A stretch of 64,000 nucleotides of DNA, from the NCBI GenBank assembly GCA_037447655.1, contig JBBHKE010001823.1, forward strand, positions 62,001-126,000. The letters run 5' to 3'. Position 1 is the stretch's first letter. Each line of letters begins with the position of its first letter. Under the pieces are notes generated by a model. The model saw nothing but the letters and a program-made list of their open reading frames with translations. It had not been told where the DNA came from and made no database searches. Position numbers and translations under genes: made by a program. This document shows positions 10,855 to 22,100 of the stretch, piece by piece. This DNA is from Zygnema cylindricum. Lineage: Eukaryota; Streptophyta; Zygnematophyceae; Zygnematales; Zygnemataceae.

Positions 10855-11315
10855 ATGAGGTTGCAGCAAGGGATTCCCTGCTTTTTTCTCGCTTTAGGGT
10901 TTCAGATTCTCCAGATTCTTGCCAGCAAGGAGCGTCCTGTCACTGTGCCAGGCTCTTATGGCGTCACTCAGATTGCACGTGATGACAAAAACGCGGGCTC
11001 CTATGCTGACCTGGGAGATGACGACAGCAACGCCGATGAATCCATTCGCTGGGGATCGACGGCGCAGCAGAGAGGATCTCAGCTGCAATTAGTCACGGAA
11101 GCTTTGGAAGCTCTTGGTGACGTGGCGGAAGCTCAGAGCATGCTGGCTTTGGACGGAAAGGACGCCGGAGAAAGCAAGCTTGTCGCATTAACTGCAGGGA
11201 AGCACTTGATGTATTTCAATGGCTCCTTGTTGTCTCAGGTGGAGGAGAATCCTCTTGAAATAAATTTGATATTCTATGGCAAGCAGTGGACATCTTCAGA
11301 CATTGCTATTGTTGA
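10855..11315 (+). CDS. EXORDIUM-like secreted protein, copy 1, 5' part only (cut by assembly gap)
   Basis: Encodes the first 153 residues of the same protein as copy 2 (14964-16187): signal peptide, acidic N-terminal segment, and the beginning of the EXORDIUM/PHI-1 domain (MYFNGSLL, INLIFYGKQW). The frame runs into ten Ns. Beyond them the sequence is not homologous to copy 2, so the apparent continuation after the gap is not part of the protein. Over the 461 coding bases only two nucleotides differ from copy 2, close together near 10905, giving one change (Gln to Arg in copy 2). The leader just upstream differs at several percent of positions. Whether a complete second gene exists or the gap hides a misassembly cannot be told here. 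Confidence 0.75.
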
Positions 11316-11325
11316 NNNNNNNNNN
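11316..11325. other. Assembly gap (10 N)
   Basis: Ten Ns inside the first EXORDIUM-like copy. The round number suggests a placeholder of unknown true length. It coincides with the loss of homology between the two duplicates, so sequence is missing or joined wrongly here. Confidence 0.95.
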
Positions 11326-12727
11326 TTGTTGTTCTTTTTTCACATCCTAAACGATTAATAAAGTCCGTAAAAGAGTTCAAAATTGTTGTAAACTTGAGAA
11401 AATGCCTGAAATAATTAGCAAATCCTACACTTTTTTCTTGTTGTTTATTTCAATTCTTTGGTTGGCGTGCCCTTTGTTTGTGTGTTAGTTTCTTTCATAT
11501 TTTTTTCGTCTAGTTTACTTCTTCTCGGTGTGTTTTTCAGTTTTGTCTTTGCCATTCACTTTATCCTTCGAAAATATACGGATTTGTAATAACATAAACC
11601 TTCCTGTCACTTGCCCATACACTGAATTTACTTAAAATGTCTTGTACATATGAAACTCTACTTGGGATAAATACACACTTCAACCATCATACTATTTGTT
11701 GTGCAAAATGTCTAACGCTTGTCGGGCATGGTTTTCAAGATTGTCCAAATGTGCGGCAAAAGGAAAAGATTCTAAGAAGGTAAAGAATGAGAGAAAGGAA
11801 GAATTGCCCAACAACGACACAAAAAGATAGATCGTCCATGACATGCGAAAATTTGGCCGGTTCATTAGCTAGACGGAACGATAAGACCTTTGTAAATGTC
11901 TAAAAGGAATGCAGGATGCAATGTTTGACACGTCCTCTTTCGTTGTGTGGATTTGGTGTTGTCCATGTGCTAAATCCAACGACGGAAAGGACGTCGCACC
12001 TTCCAATCGAGGCAATATATCATTGGTATGCGGATTGGTGTAATGGGTTTCCATCGTTTTTTGTTCAAAGCAGACTATTCTACACACGTGTAAGATCTCT
12101 CTTTTCATTCTAACAAATAAAATCGCCAACTTGGGAAATTATTTTTTGGTCGTACCCAACCTTTCTTTTGATAAAAAAAAAAATGGATCTTACTTTCTTC
12201 CTTCTTTGAAAGGCTCGTCTTTTATATAAGAGACAACACTGTTGTTTCTCCACTCCCTCTGGTGTAATAATAGGGTACAACCAAGATGTATACCATTCAT
12301 CTTTTTCCATGTGGTGGATCAAATCGCGCTTTGGGAGAACATTAGGGACACTCCTTGAGGCCCCATCGAGATGAATATAATTTTGTAAAATCCTCGATCG
12401 TGTGTTGGGAAACTAGCCTTGATGAAATTCCCTAATTTGTTCTTTTTGGCCATATTTTTTCCGCTTTTCTTTTCTATGGTGGCAACAAAGTTTGATTATT
12501 AGTGGTAATAAGATCACATTCAATGACCTCAGGAATGGAAGATGGAAAATAAAACGGCTTAATTTGGTACAATGTTAAATACTTGCATGGTAAAATTGTT
12601 GGTTCGCATTATTAGAAATCGTAGTGGCATATCGATGAATATCGAGATCCTTCAGGGTAAGCGAAATTGAAAACCGGGAACACTATCTAACGTCGTTAGG
12701 CCTCGTAACATTTCTAATGGTACAGTA
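11326..12727. other. Sequence between the duplicates, no recognised gene
   Basis: Moderately AT-rich and single copy within the window. It does not resemble the 3' part of the EXORDIUM-like gene. Short open frames on both strands have no recognisable motif. It could be native flank or sequence misplaced across the gap. Confidence 0.4.
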
Positions 12728-12926
12728 CACCGTCGATCGTATTTAGCATGTAGAAATTATTAGAGTAAAGAAAAAATTAGCGTCATTAATTCTAATTCAG
12801 TGCCAGGAGACGTGGCAAATTATGGTCCACTTCCTTAAATAGCGTCATTTATTCTATTTAAGGTTTAAGGGTCAAAATTTAGGGGCGCCGAATTAGTGTT
12901 CAACACGCTAAATACGATCGACGGTG
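12728..12926. mobile_element. TA-inserting MITE, short form, 199 bp, copy 2
   Basis: Perfect 20-bp inverted ends, CACCGTCGATCGTATTTAGC and its exact reverse complement, with TA at 12726-12727 and 12927-12928. The length and internal blocks match 6810-7008 and 42948-43146. The perfect ends suggest this copy is young or conserved. Five bases after it the next related element begins. Confidence 0.8.
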
Positions 12927-12931
12927 TACTA

Positions 12932-13456
12932 CACCGCGAAGCGCTATTAGCGTTAAGAAGTTATTAGTGTAACAAAAAAACTAGTGTTATTAACTCTAAT
13001 TTGTGTTCAAATGACTTTCGCCAAGAAAAAAATAGTTGTAATTTATGCATAACTCTAATTTGGGTACATTTTTCTCCATAGTGCAGCCAGTATAGCCCGT
13101 GTTCACATGGAGCATGTGGGAACAGGTTCGCGTGATTTTCTCCCGTCTTTATCGCTCGGAATCAAATATGAGTGCGCTTTTTTATGTCGACGCACTCACT
13201 TTCGCGCGTCGACGCCTTTATCTGACACTCTTTCTGTACGTTTGTACCGAATAACGAGCAATTTTAGAACGGAATTACACATTTCGTACTCTACACTATT
13301 TAGAAACTGTCTAAATTAGAGTTTTTAACTCTAAAATTTGACAGGACCAATATTAACGCAGAAAAAAATTAGAGTTATCAATTATATTTTAGATTCGAGG
13401 GTCCAAATTTGGGGGCGCTGAATTTGCTTTATTTACGCTAATAGCGATTCGTGGTG
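12932..13456. mobile_element. TA-inserting MITE, 525-bp variant
   Basis: Starts CACCGCGAAGCGCTATTAGC and ends GCTAATAGCGATTCGTGGTG. The left flank is TA; the right flank is CA in both duplicates, so the second TA mutated before the segmental duplication. Its internal sequence (the ACTTTCGCCAAG block and the TCGACGC repeat near 13187-13215) differs from the 502-bp form. The part from 12971 onward is also present in copy 1 at 8067-8553, so this element predates the duplication and lies inside it. Confidence 0.6.
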
Positions 13457-13497
13457 CATTACAGTACAGTATAGCGCTCATATCGGTTCAGTTTGGT

Positions 13498-13530
13498 TCA
13501 GTTCGGTTCGGTTCGGTTCGGTTCGGTTCC
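13498..13530. repeat. TTCGG pentanucleotide microsatellite
   Basis: About five tandem GTTCG units in the upstream region of the intact EXORDIUM-like gene. The homologous spot in the other duplicate (about 9100) has a single unit, so the array expanded, or contracted in the other copy, after duplication. Confidence 0.8.
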
Positions 13531-14710
13531 AAAATTCAAATTCACGAATCAAACCAAAAGGTTCAATTGGCGGTTGAACCTAACCGGTGAAAACGGTAAA
13601 CTGGTTGGCTTGAGGACTGAAACACCTCCGCCTCTGACACACCCCTGGCACACCCCAACGTCGTAGCCGTACCTTCGCGTACTTCTGGGTTTGGTAATTT
13701 GGTTTCTGGGGGATTGCACGAACCGAACCATGACGATTCGTACCAATGTCGAAATCGATAAATCGAACTGGCGAAAGAGACATAAAGTTCGGTGTGAAAC
13801 GGCTTCGTTCCGAACCGAGCTGACTGCTAAATGGTGCACACTTTTACGATAGGGAATCCGTACGGAAAGCCACAGGATGTTAGGGGAGACTTATTTGTCG
13901 TTTCTGACTGTTGACAGCAAAATCCGCGCTATGGTGCGCAGTGTTTCTTTGCAGTTTGCACACTTGTCGACTGCCATAAACTCTGGCAGCCGAGAAACTG
14001 GCCGGTTTAATATTTGGTGTGGAACTTTCATTTGGTAAAGAGTCTTATCTGGCAGATACGCCATCCGGAACGCCGTATGACGTGGCACTTTTCTCCTACG
14101 TGGCCAAAGAAAAGACCGTCTTGGCGGATTTGTCGTGTCCGGGAAAGTAAACACTAAACAGCCTGTTCTCCGAAACCCACATTTGATCCGTTATGACTGC
14201 ACGAGCGCCGATTTCGACTTTCACTACTTCGGCTTTCCTTGCGGACAATTTTGAATTTTCCAACTAAAACGGGCGCCTCCGACGAGCGTTGAACACTGCG
14301 CGCCGTCTGGAGGGGCTCTATTCGAACGACACGTAGCATTCCGGTAATTGCGGATACATAACGCTTTCCCGCAAGGGCTTATGCCACTATCCGGACAATA
14401 TCCCGCTTCCAATCCGCATGCTGCCAAAGTCTTACCGTCCGATTAACCACGCCAGATTTACACATTAATAGCCGACAGTTCTGTCCGTTTCTCCACTTTG
14501 GCAGTTATTCCACCATTCCGTCCTCCTTTAGCAGATCATCCAACCGTCCATCGATTCACTAATGTCGACGTGGCACGCGATGAGCGATTCCCTGAGCGGC
14601 GGCTTTCCTGCTTTATTTCGAATTTGTACCTTTTCTCAATTTCCGTACTTGACAGTACAAATAACTCGCCCACCTTTTTTAGTTCGACCTCGAACTTTAT
14701 TCAAATTGCA

Positions 14711-14722
14711 CATATATATACT
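14711..14722 (+). promoter_or_regulatory. Probable TATA box of EXORDIUM-like copy 2
   Basis: CATATATATAC at the position homologous to the box of copy 1, about 250 bases before the ATG at 14964. It implies a 5' leader of roughly 200 bases. Confidence 0.5.
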
Positions 14723-14963
14723 CCTCTCGCGCCTCCGGCTCAATTCTACCTTCCTGCAGAACCAAAACCCTGCAGCAATTCCTGCTCACGATCATTTTCC
14801 AGTAGAAAATCTTGCAAGGAAAACGTCGTTACTTCAAAAATTCTGTAAAATTCTCTGCGTTTTAAAAAAAAATCTTCGGCATTGGAGTGTAGAGAAGCAA
14901 ACAGACAATTGCAGAAGAAAGAAAGAAATAAAGAAAGTTACAGACGCAGGAAAAGGTGACAAG

Positions 14964-16187
14964 ATGAGGTTGCAGCAAGGGATTCCCTGCTTTTTTCTCG
15001 CTTTAGGGTTTCAGATTCTCCGAATTCTTGCCAGCAAGGAGCGTCCTGTCACTGTGCCAGGCTCTTATGGCGTCACTCAGATTGCACGTGATGACAAAAA
15101 CGCGGGCTCCTATGCTGACCTGGGAGATGACGACAGCAACGCCGATGAATCCATTCGCTGGGGATCGACGGCGCAGCAGAGAGGATCTCAGCTGCAATTA
15201 GTCACGGAAGCTTTGGAAGCTCTTGGTGACGTGGCGGAAGCTCAGAGCATGCTGGCTTTGGACGGAAAGGACGCCGGAGAAAGCAAGCTTGTCGCATTAA
15301 CTGCAGGGAAGCACTTGATGTATTTCAATGGCTCCTTGTTGTCTCAGGTGGAGGAGAATCCTCTTGAAATAAATTTGATATTCTATGGCAAGCAGTGGAC
15401 ATCTTCAGACATTGCTATTGTTGAGAATTTTATTAAAAGTTTCAATCCTGCGAAGCGCGGAGGTTCGAACGACAGGACGGTTGACAGGTGGTGGGATATT
15501 ACGACGAATTATTACTACGATTATTATAATAGGAGTATTGCGAAAAACATTGTACTGAAACCTTCAGTGAAGGATACTGGCTCTCAGGCTCCATATGGTG
15601 TAAAAGGAAAGCCATTGAAGGATAAAAATATTCGGAAAATCGTCACGAACGCGCTCGGTGGAAAGAAGCCGCCGACAAGCTCATTATTTTTTGTTCTTAC
15701 CTCTCCTGAGATTTTTGTACAAGGTTTTGGCACAGAAATGTGTACTTATCATTCGTCGTACCGTTTACAGAAAGTGAATATTCCTTATGTTCATGTCGGA
15801 AACCCCGCGCTTCAAGCTCTCAAAAGCTGTTCCTACCAGTATTATGATCCAAATGTGGTTACCAAAAATGGTGTGGCAATTGACGCTGTGGTAAACTGGA
15901 TAGCTCATTCCTTCACAAAGGCGGCTACAAATCCTTATCCAGAAAAGAACGGAAAAAAAGGATGGACGGTGGCCGGCACAGGAATTGAAAATGGAGATTT
16001 GTGCGCCTGGGATTTTGGGTATGTCGGATTTGAGAAAATTTCAGGTACAACACCAAAGTATCTGACTTACAATATCGGAGGAGGAAATATCAGCTACTTG
16101 ATACAGAGAAATTACAACCCGATTACAAAGAAATGTGTGATTATCGGAAGGAATGTTGACGATACACCCATTCCATTCCCTTCTTAA
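14964..16187 (+). CDS. EXORDIUM/PHI-1-like secreted protein, intact copy
   Basis: Encodes 407 residues with no intron, as is usual for this family. It opens with a hydrophobic signal peptide (about residues 6-24) and an acidic, probably disordered segment to about residue 110. Then comes the EXORDIUM/PHI-1 domain: YFNGSLL, INLIFYGKQW, DRWWDI, LTSPEIFVQGFG followed by a Cys, and a Cys-rich, aromatic C-terminal part with NWIAHSF, ATNPYP and CAWDFG. In Arabidopsis such proteins are apoplastic and linked to brassinosteroid and carbon-dependent growth; the biochemical activity is unknown. The first in-frame ATG at 14562 was rejected because it precedes the TATA box and the region up to 14964 varies with frameshifting indels between duplicates. 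At 407 residues it is longer than typical members (about 310), mainly from the acidic N-terminal segment. An AATAAA at 16538 may serve polyadenylation. Confidence 0.85.
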   Translation: MRLQQGIPCFFLALGFQILRILASKERPVTVPGSYGVTQIARDDKNAGSYADLGDDDSNADESIRWGSTAQQRGSQLQLVTEALEALGDVAEAQSMLALDGKDAGESKLVALTAGKHLMYFNGSLLSQVEENPLEINLIFYGKQWTSSDIAIVENFIKSFNPAKRGGSNDRTVDRWWDITTNYYYDYYNRSIAKNIVLKPSVKDTGSQAPYGVKGKPLKDKNIRKIVTNALGGKKPPTSSLFFVLTSPEIFVQGFGTEMCTYHSSYRLQKVNIPYVHVGNPALQALKSCSYQYYDPNVVTKNGVAIDAVVNWIAHSFTKAATNPYPEKNGKKGWTVAGTGIENGDLCAWDFGYVGFEKISGTTPKYLTYNIGGGNISYLIQRNYNPITKKCVIIGRNVDDTPIPFPS

Positions 16188-19100
16188 AGCTGGCGTTTAT
16201 TTGGAAAGAAGCGAACAATCCTTTTTGCAATTATAATTGGATGTTCTAAACAAGGGATAGTGTGCAGTTTAGACACTTGTTCTCAATTCTTCAAATGTGC
16301 ATTATTACTTTTTCATCATTCTGTCTTTTGGTTGTTTCCAATGTGTACAATAACATAAAGTTTAGAATTTGTCTGTGTCGAGTAACGTGCAGTGTAGGTT
16401 GGTATTTAAAATTATGTATCTTTCTGTGTTTTTGTCAGATTAGAAGGAAAAGCTTGTGTAGGAAGAAACTGTGTAGGCGGAAAGGTCTCAAAGTTGTCTA
16501 TTTTTTCAAAATGTTAGTAAATGGCGCTAACAGCTGAATAAACAAAACGTGTTATTTTTTGTTGAGTATCCATGTTGTGTGCTCCAGTACTGTTTTTGAC
16601 TGGGCTTTTTTTTCCTACTTCACCCTTGGATTACCACGTTCATTATTGTCTATGTTTGTTATGTAATATGTTTTTTTTCGGGGGGTATTGGAGTCTCTTG
16701 CACCCAGTGTGCTGTAGCTGCAAAAAGTTTAGAAGATTTTTTTGCTTGTTTTTTTTTCTTTTCTTAAATCGTGGACTCGTTAGTGGTATCCTGTGAAATG
16801 CCTTAAGACTTCTTACTTCTTTTTCCTGTGAATCTGACATCTGGGTAATTAAAATTGCTGCCATCTAGCTTATCGTTCCTCGTTAATGTAACAATGAATG
16901 CAGAGGGAAAATTGAAAGACAAGATGCCATTCGGTACTCTATAATCGCTATGCACTTCTTTTGAAGATATGCTCAAAATGCAATTGTTGTTTATGCCTGT
17001 GTTTTATGGATGGAAGTCATATTATTGTGTAGAACTTAATTGTACTGAAATTCACCAAACGGAGGCAGTTGAAATTCCCTGCAAATCAGTTGACTGTAAA
17101 ATTGTCTTAGAAATTTTGGTATACTCGTGAGAGTTAATGTCTTGTACCATCTCCAATTCTTTTTATGGTTGAGCTTTGGCAGTGGCCTTCTATTTGCCGA
17201 AAAATATTTCTGCTGATGCCAGATTTGCAATTGAAGGTATAAAATGGATAGAATTTATGCGTACACCTTCATCTCCATGTCTCTTCTATTTCCGGTTGCT
17301 GATTTTGCTTTCTTTTATTAATTTATTAATGCTGATTTTTTGCTTTTATACATATGTTGGTGGGTCGCATAGATAGGAAGGTCATTCACCTTTAAATGCA
17401 TCATGAATTGTTTTCTGAAGATTAGTCATTTCTGACATTTAGATTCTTTTGCGGAGTTTCTCATTTTCTGTTTATTTGACTTTCTGTGTGTTTTTCCAGT
17501 ATCACCTTGGCCTTTCTATTCTTTTTTGCTTTTGTCCTTTTTTCCATTCTTTCTTTTCTTCTTTTCCAGCACGCGTTTTTAATAAATTTTTACTACAATA
17601 TTTTACTAAGGTTGCTTTTACAATTGAGATACTTTACTCAAATCGAGACTCATTTTGCAGTGAAACAAAGTGTTGTATTGTTTTGTTTTGTAAGTTTTGT
17701 TTGTTTTGTTTTGGCAGCATAGAACCAGGAAAAAACAGAAAAAAGCAAATCACAAATCAAATCATATCAAATCAAATCAAATCGAATTCGGTGGGTGCCT
17801 ATCTTTCTTATTTTTCGTAGGACATGAAAGGCCTTCTGCCCTCGATTGCTTTGTTGACAAGTTTACAATTTACAACTAAATTCTTAAAAGAAAAACTTAT
17901 TTTTTCATTTCACCGTCAAATTTACCAAGAGATGTTCAAATCTCTCGAAGTGCAGTTTTTACTGCCTTGTTCCGGAACAAACTCTCTAACGATAATAATA
18001 ATAATATATGGAATATGCAATTGTATGATCAACACTACCTCCTGTTTATGACTAAAGGATTATTTAAAAATCTGACTCTTGGAATTCTCCTCGTTGGAAA
18101 TCACTGCGTTCCTTCACAAAACAGCAACTAAAATTAACAGAGTCTAAAACTGGATGTTTTTATTCAAATAATGAGCTGCTTATCATGTCATTTTTGGACT
18201 AAGTGGTTGACCGCATCGATACATCATATAAGAGTATTTAGAACAAATCACATACAAAACACCGATATCCAAATAACATAAAATATTTTAGAAGCATCCT
18301 TACAATCGAGTAACATCCCTTCTTTCCGTCCACAAATTCGATATGTTCTATTTAACTTTAACAAGCTAACAACTCAAGAGTTTCGCAACCGACGAAGAAC
18401 TTCTCAGGGATCCTTTGAAATTCTTTCCAGAAGTCATGTATATACCCAAACCTTTACAACTCAACTCATTCACATAAAACTCAAAAAACTCAAACTAATC
18501 CCGTTTCCCCAGTAAACTTAAACACTCAAACACGACAAAAGAAGAATCCTTAATGCAAAAATATTGCACAACTGATTCATCAGACAAATGAAGAATATGT
18601 GAAAAAAAAAAATGGGCAAGAAGTTTTGCATGATATTTTTTGTGAATTTTCTTTTGATCAACTACTTTTGATGCGAAATATGGTTGACTTTCATCATAAC
18701 AATTGCTTTGATAGGGTGCTAAAGAATATTACAAGGGTTTTAGAGTTCAGTTGATGTTTTAGAGTTTTATGGACATATGCATTTTGGACAAAATCGGTCA
18801 TTTCAACCAGTTCTACATAAAAAAAACACCTTCGAGCCAAAAACCACAATGATTTATGTGTTTAAGCATGTTAAAACTATGGTTTGTAATTAAACAATAT
18901 AAATTATTGAAGGTTCTAAATACCTGCATATCCCAGGGTCCTGTTGGCAATTATACCAATGTAGAAGTGAAAAAAAGTCGGATCTTAAGGGTGGGAAGGG
19001 AGGAAGGGAGAGGGAGAAGAGGAAGGAGAAGGGGAGGGAACTAGAGGGAGAGGGAGAGGGTGAAGAGGGGAGAGAGAGAGAGAGAAAAAGCATTGCTCCT

Positions 19101-22100
19101 TTCATTGGCAAAATGTCATGTCACAATTTTTCACGGCGTGTCAATGTGGACTTTAAATTTATCAGTGCTCGTAAAACCGACTCGAGTTACTACACCGCGT
19201 TTCTTTGTGTCAATATTTTTTTCGCCACTAACTTCATTTTTTCTCCGTGCCCGTGTCTAATTATCACTTGGAGACCGGCAATCAGAAGGTAAGAATCTAC
19301 CCCTTTTCATTCCAGCTGCCGAGTTAATAAAAATTCTACAAGTGTGTATGGAGAAAAATTAGTTCAAAGGCCAGAAGAAAACATCGACCCTAATTGAGAT
19401 ACATGGTGTAGTACATTGACCAAAGACGACGCTTTGGAAGAATTTAAGCGCATGTAAACCTTAATTTGTCTCTCCATTATTAAACACAGTCAAATATTGG
19501 ATGGCTGTAGGCACTTGAGAATTTATCCATTTGTAGAATAAAGAGAAAATGATTTGTCAAATACTAATCAGAAAATGAATTGTCAGTAGAAAGGTCATAT
19601 TTTGGCTTATATCATACTCTATGTGAAGAAATGGACGGGAACAACGGGATGCAAGAGATCCAGAATAGAAAAAGCTTAAACATATGTTTTAACATGGTTT
19701 TGAATGATTAAACAGTTTTAGGGTTGATTAAATTGTCCATCGCTGCTCTTAAGAGCCGCACTCTCAATCAATGAACTCATAGGACTGGAACTGATGCATT
19801 TTCAGATTTCATTTCAGGTGTTGCAGTTTTGGATGCTTTGCGTTTAGCGTTTAGCTGTTAGCTTTTTAAGTCGAGGCTTAGATTTAGCTTTAATTTTAGT
19901 TTTAGTTTTGCTTGAAAGACTGCAATGTGATTTACAAAATACAAAATGAAAATTCGTAAAACCTTTTTTTAGGGTATTTTAGAGTTTTTTAGGGTTTTTA
20001 GGGATTTTTATGTGTTTTTAGGGTTTTTTGGATTTTTTAAAACATCGGGCACTGTCAAACATTCGACAAATTTCAGGTGGCGAATTTGACTACACCAAAA
20101 AAATATACATATATATAATAATAATAAGACTGCAGTCAGAATCACGATTTCTTTCTTAATAGACCTTGGTGTGGCTAGGAAACTGAGATGCAGAACAAAA
20201 AACAAAAAGAACAAAAACGAAAAAAAAAAAACATAAATCAAGAGGGAAAAAAAAACTAAAACCTGGTTCGAAATTGGGATGGAAATAGATACATTTTCCA
20301 TCTCGGCTTTCAATGTTTGGGATGTGTTTTGCCAAATTTTATCATATCTGCAAAAAAATTGCTGTAAACTTCCCAAAATATCATTTTACATAACTCTTAT
20401 TAAATTTTTAAAAAATGTGACTTCTTTACTTTACAAACCGTTAAAACAATTAGAGGATAAACAGTATGAACCACACTAATTGTGACAATTACTGAAACGC
20501 ATCAAAATCACATACAGCTATCTAGAAGACAAAGGTTTATCTGAACCCTTGCAACTGGATGCATTTTCCGTACGAACACTAACTTAAAAAAAAAAAAACT
20601 TTACAAAACCCTAACCTGCAAGAGAAGAGGAGAGAGTACCTTTCAAAAAAGTTTCAAGGTTAGATATTCTCGATTATGGTAAAAGGATAAAAGAAGCCGT
20701 GTAATATGACGTCACGCAAGAAAAAACAAGGGAGAATAGTGAAAGAAAGCAAATGAGAAAGGCGGCGCCATAAATGCGGCCATTTTTCCTCCATGGAGCC
20801 GCACACTCCAGTAACATGAGACGGCCAAGAAGTCCAGATACGACCTTGGCAGGAAATGGAGAAGCGAGTAGACGTCAAAGTTTCGCACGCAAAATCCTGG
20901 AATACGAATGAATTTCCAGCGTCATATTCAGCCGTCCATTTTTTGGATCGGATGACCAGTAATCGCTTTTTCGTTATTGATTGAGCCAGGAAGTGGACGA
21001 ATGGAGGCGAGCCATTTGGTGACACTCTATCAGATTTCAAAAATGACGTCTGCAAAGTCTCACAGTTTGAAGAGACTGTACGGTTAATTTGGTTCAGACG
21101 TACGGTACAGTTTTCCCAGGAGCGGTACAGTACTGTACATTACTGTAGCGAACAAGTTAGGTTTGTTGGTGATAGAACTAACTTTTTGGCGTACATGTTT
21201 TTGTCGGTGATAGCCAACCGTACACCTGCCTGGCGCACTGTTGATGACCGCATGGACGTGGTCGACATAATGATTTGGCCATGTCCCATCCGCCAGTTGG
21301 CGACCTAAACCGACAACCGACAAATGTTTTTGTCTTCATGAAAATCTTGCGTCATTAATATGATCTATCCTCGCCACCGCCCTGTTTAAAGACGCCATAT
21401 GGCAAGGGGACAGAAATAGCGACAAATAATTATGGTGGCAGTTTCGTATAGTGGCGGTTCCATCCGTACAGTACAAAATTTAACGACGGCAATTCTAACC
21501 TTCAGTCTTGACAAAGTCGGTGGTGGATCACGTGACACGTGACGACTTCACGTGAAGTGAAATCGTAGGCCGCACAGCTACGCCTGCGACCGCGGTATAT
21601 CTGAAAAAGTACAGCGACGCTTTTAGGACAAAACTTGAAAACGTGTGTACCGGTATGAATGAAGTACAAATAAAGTACATAATATAGTGTGTACGTAAAC
21701 CCCATAAAAAAAGTACGGAATTACTGTAGTGGAATATCATTTTCTAAAATGCGGCGACTCATAGGTTACCACTCATTTACTCAGAGGGCCTGGTCATTTT
21801 GAGTCTTTACGGTAATTCAATAATTCCGCAATTCAGTATTTTAGTCATTCTTTTTATTCTAGGATACTAATGAATATCTGTCAGTTGTGACTCGTGAGGT
21901 GCTTCTTTGCAACTTGCATCCAAGCCGGAAGGTGGGAAAAAAACAAAACATAATTCCTTGTCGACGTTCCACAGTTCGCCATTTGGCGCTTCTCAAATTC
22001 AATCATGCACACATGCTGGCGTCATAAATTCATAAAAAAACTGAACGCTGGATGACAAATTTGAACATTTTTTTTTTTTGTTATTCGTTTGTTGTTCATT

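Larger units (their letters stand above)
8067..11315 (+). repeat. Segmental tandem duplication, copy 1
   Basis: Matches 12971-15424 along its length, covering about 2.4 kb of shared DNA. The shared part includes a MITE remnant, the promoter region, the 5' leader and the first 461 coding bases of the EXORDIUM-like gene. Copy 1 is longer because of two later insertions (8558-9059 and 9190-9496). Subtracting them and their target duplications leaves about 2430 bp against 2454 bp in copy 2. The right limit is set by the assembly gap, so the true end is unknown. Confidence 0.85.
12971..15424 (+). repeat. Segmental tandem duplication, copy 2
   Basis: Counterpart of 8067-11315, without the two MITE insertions. 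It carries a TTCGG pentamer expansion at 13498-13530 (five units, where copy 1 has one) and many small substitutions and indels in the non-coding part. The right limit given is only where comparison stops at the gap of copy 1; the real duplication may extend to the gene's end. Confidence 0.85.

Noticed and set aside
11326-11358. Continuation of the EXORDIUM-like frame after the Ns
   Set aside because: The residues after the gap have no match to copy 2 and arise only by reading through unknown bases.
14498-14848. 116-codon frame overlapping the EXORDIUM-like leader
   Set aside because: It is a different-frame shadow of the leader region without motifs.
14562-14963. In-frame N-terminal extension of the EXORDIUM-like protein
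   Set aside because: The extension begins upstream of the TATA box, has no family similarity, and differs by indels between the duplicates. The ATG at 14964 is followed by a proper signal peptide.
19970-20040. Interstitial telomere repeat
   Set aside because: TTTAGGG-like words are irregular and T-rich; no run of exact repeats.
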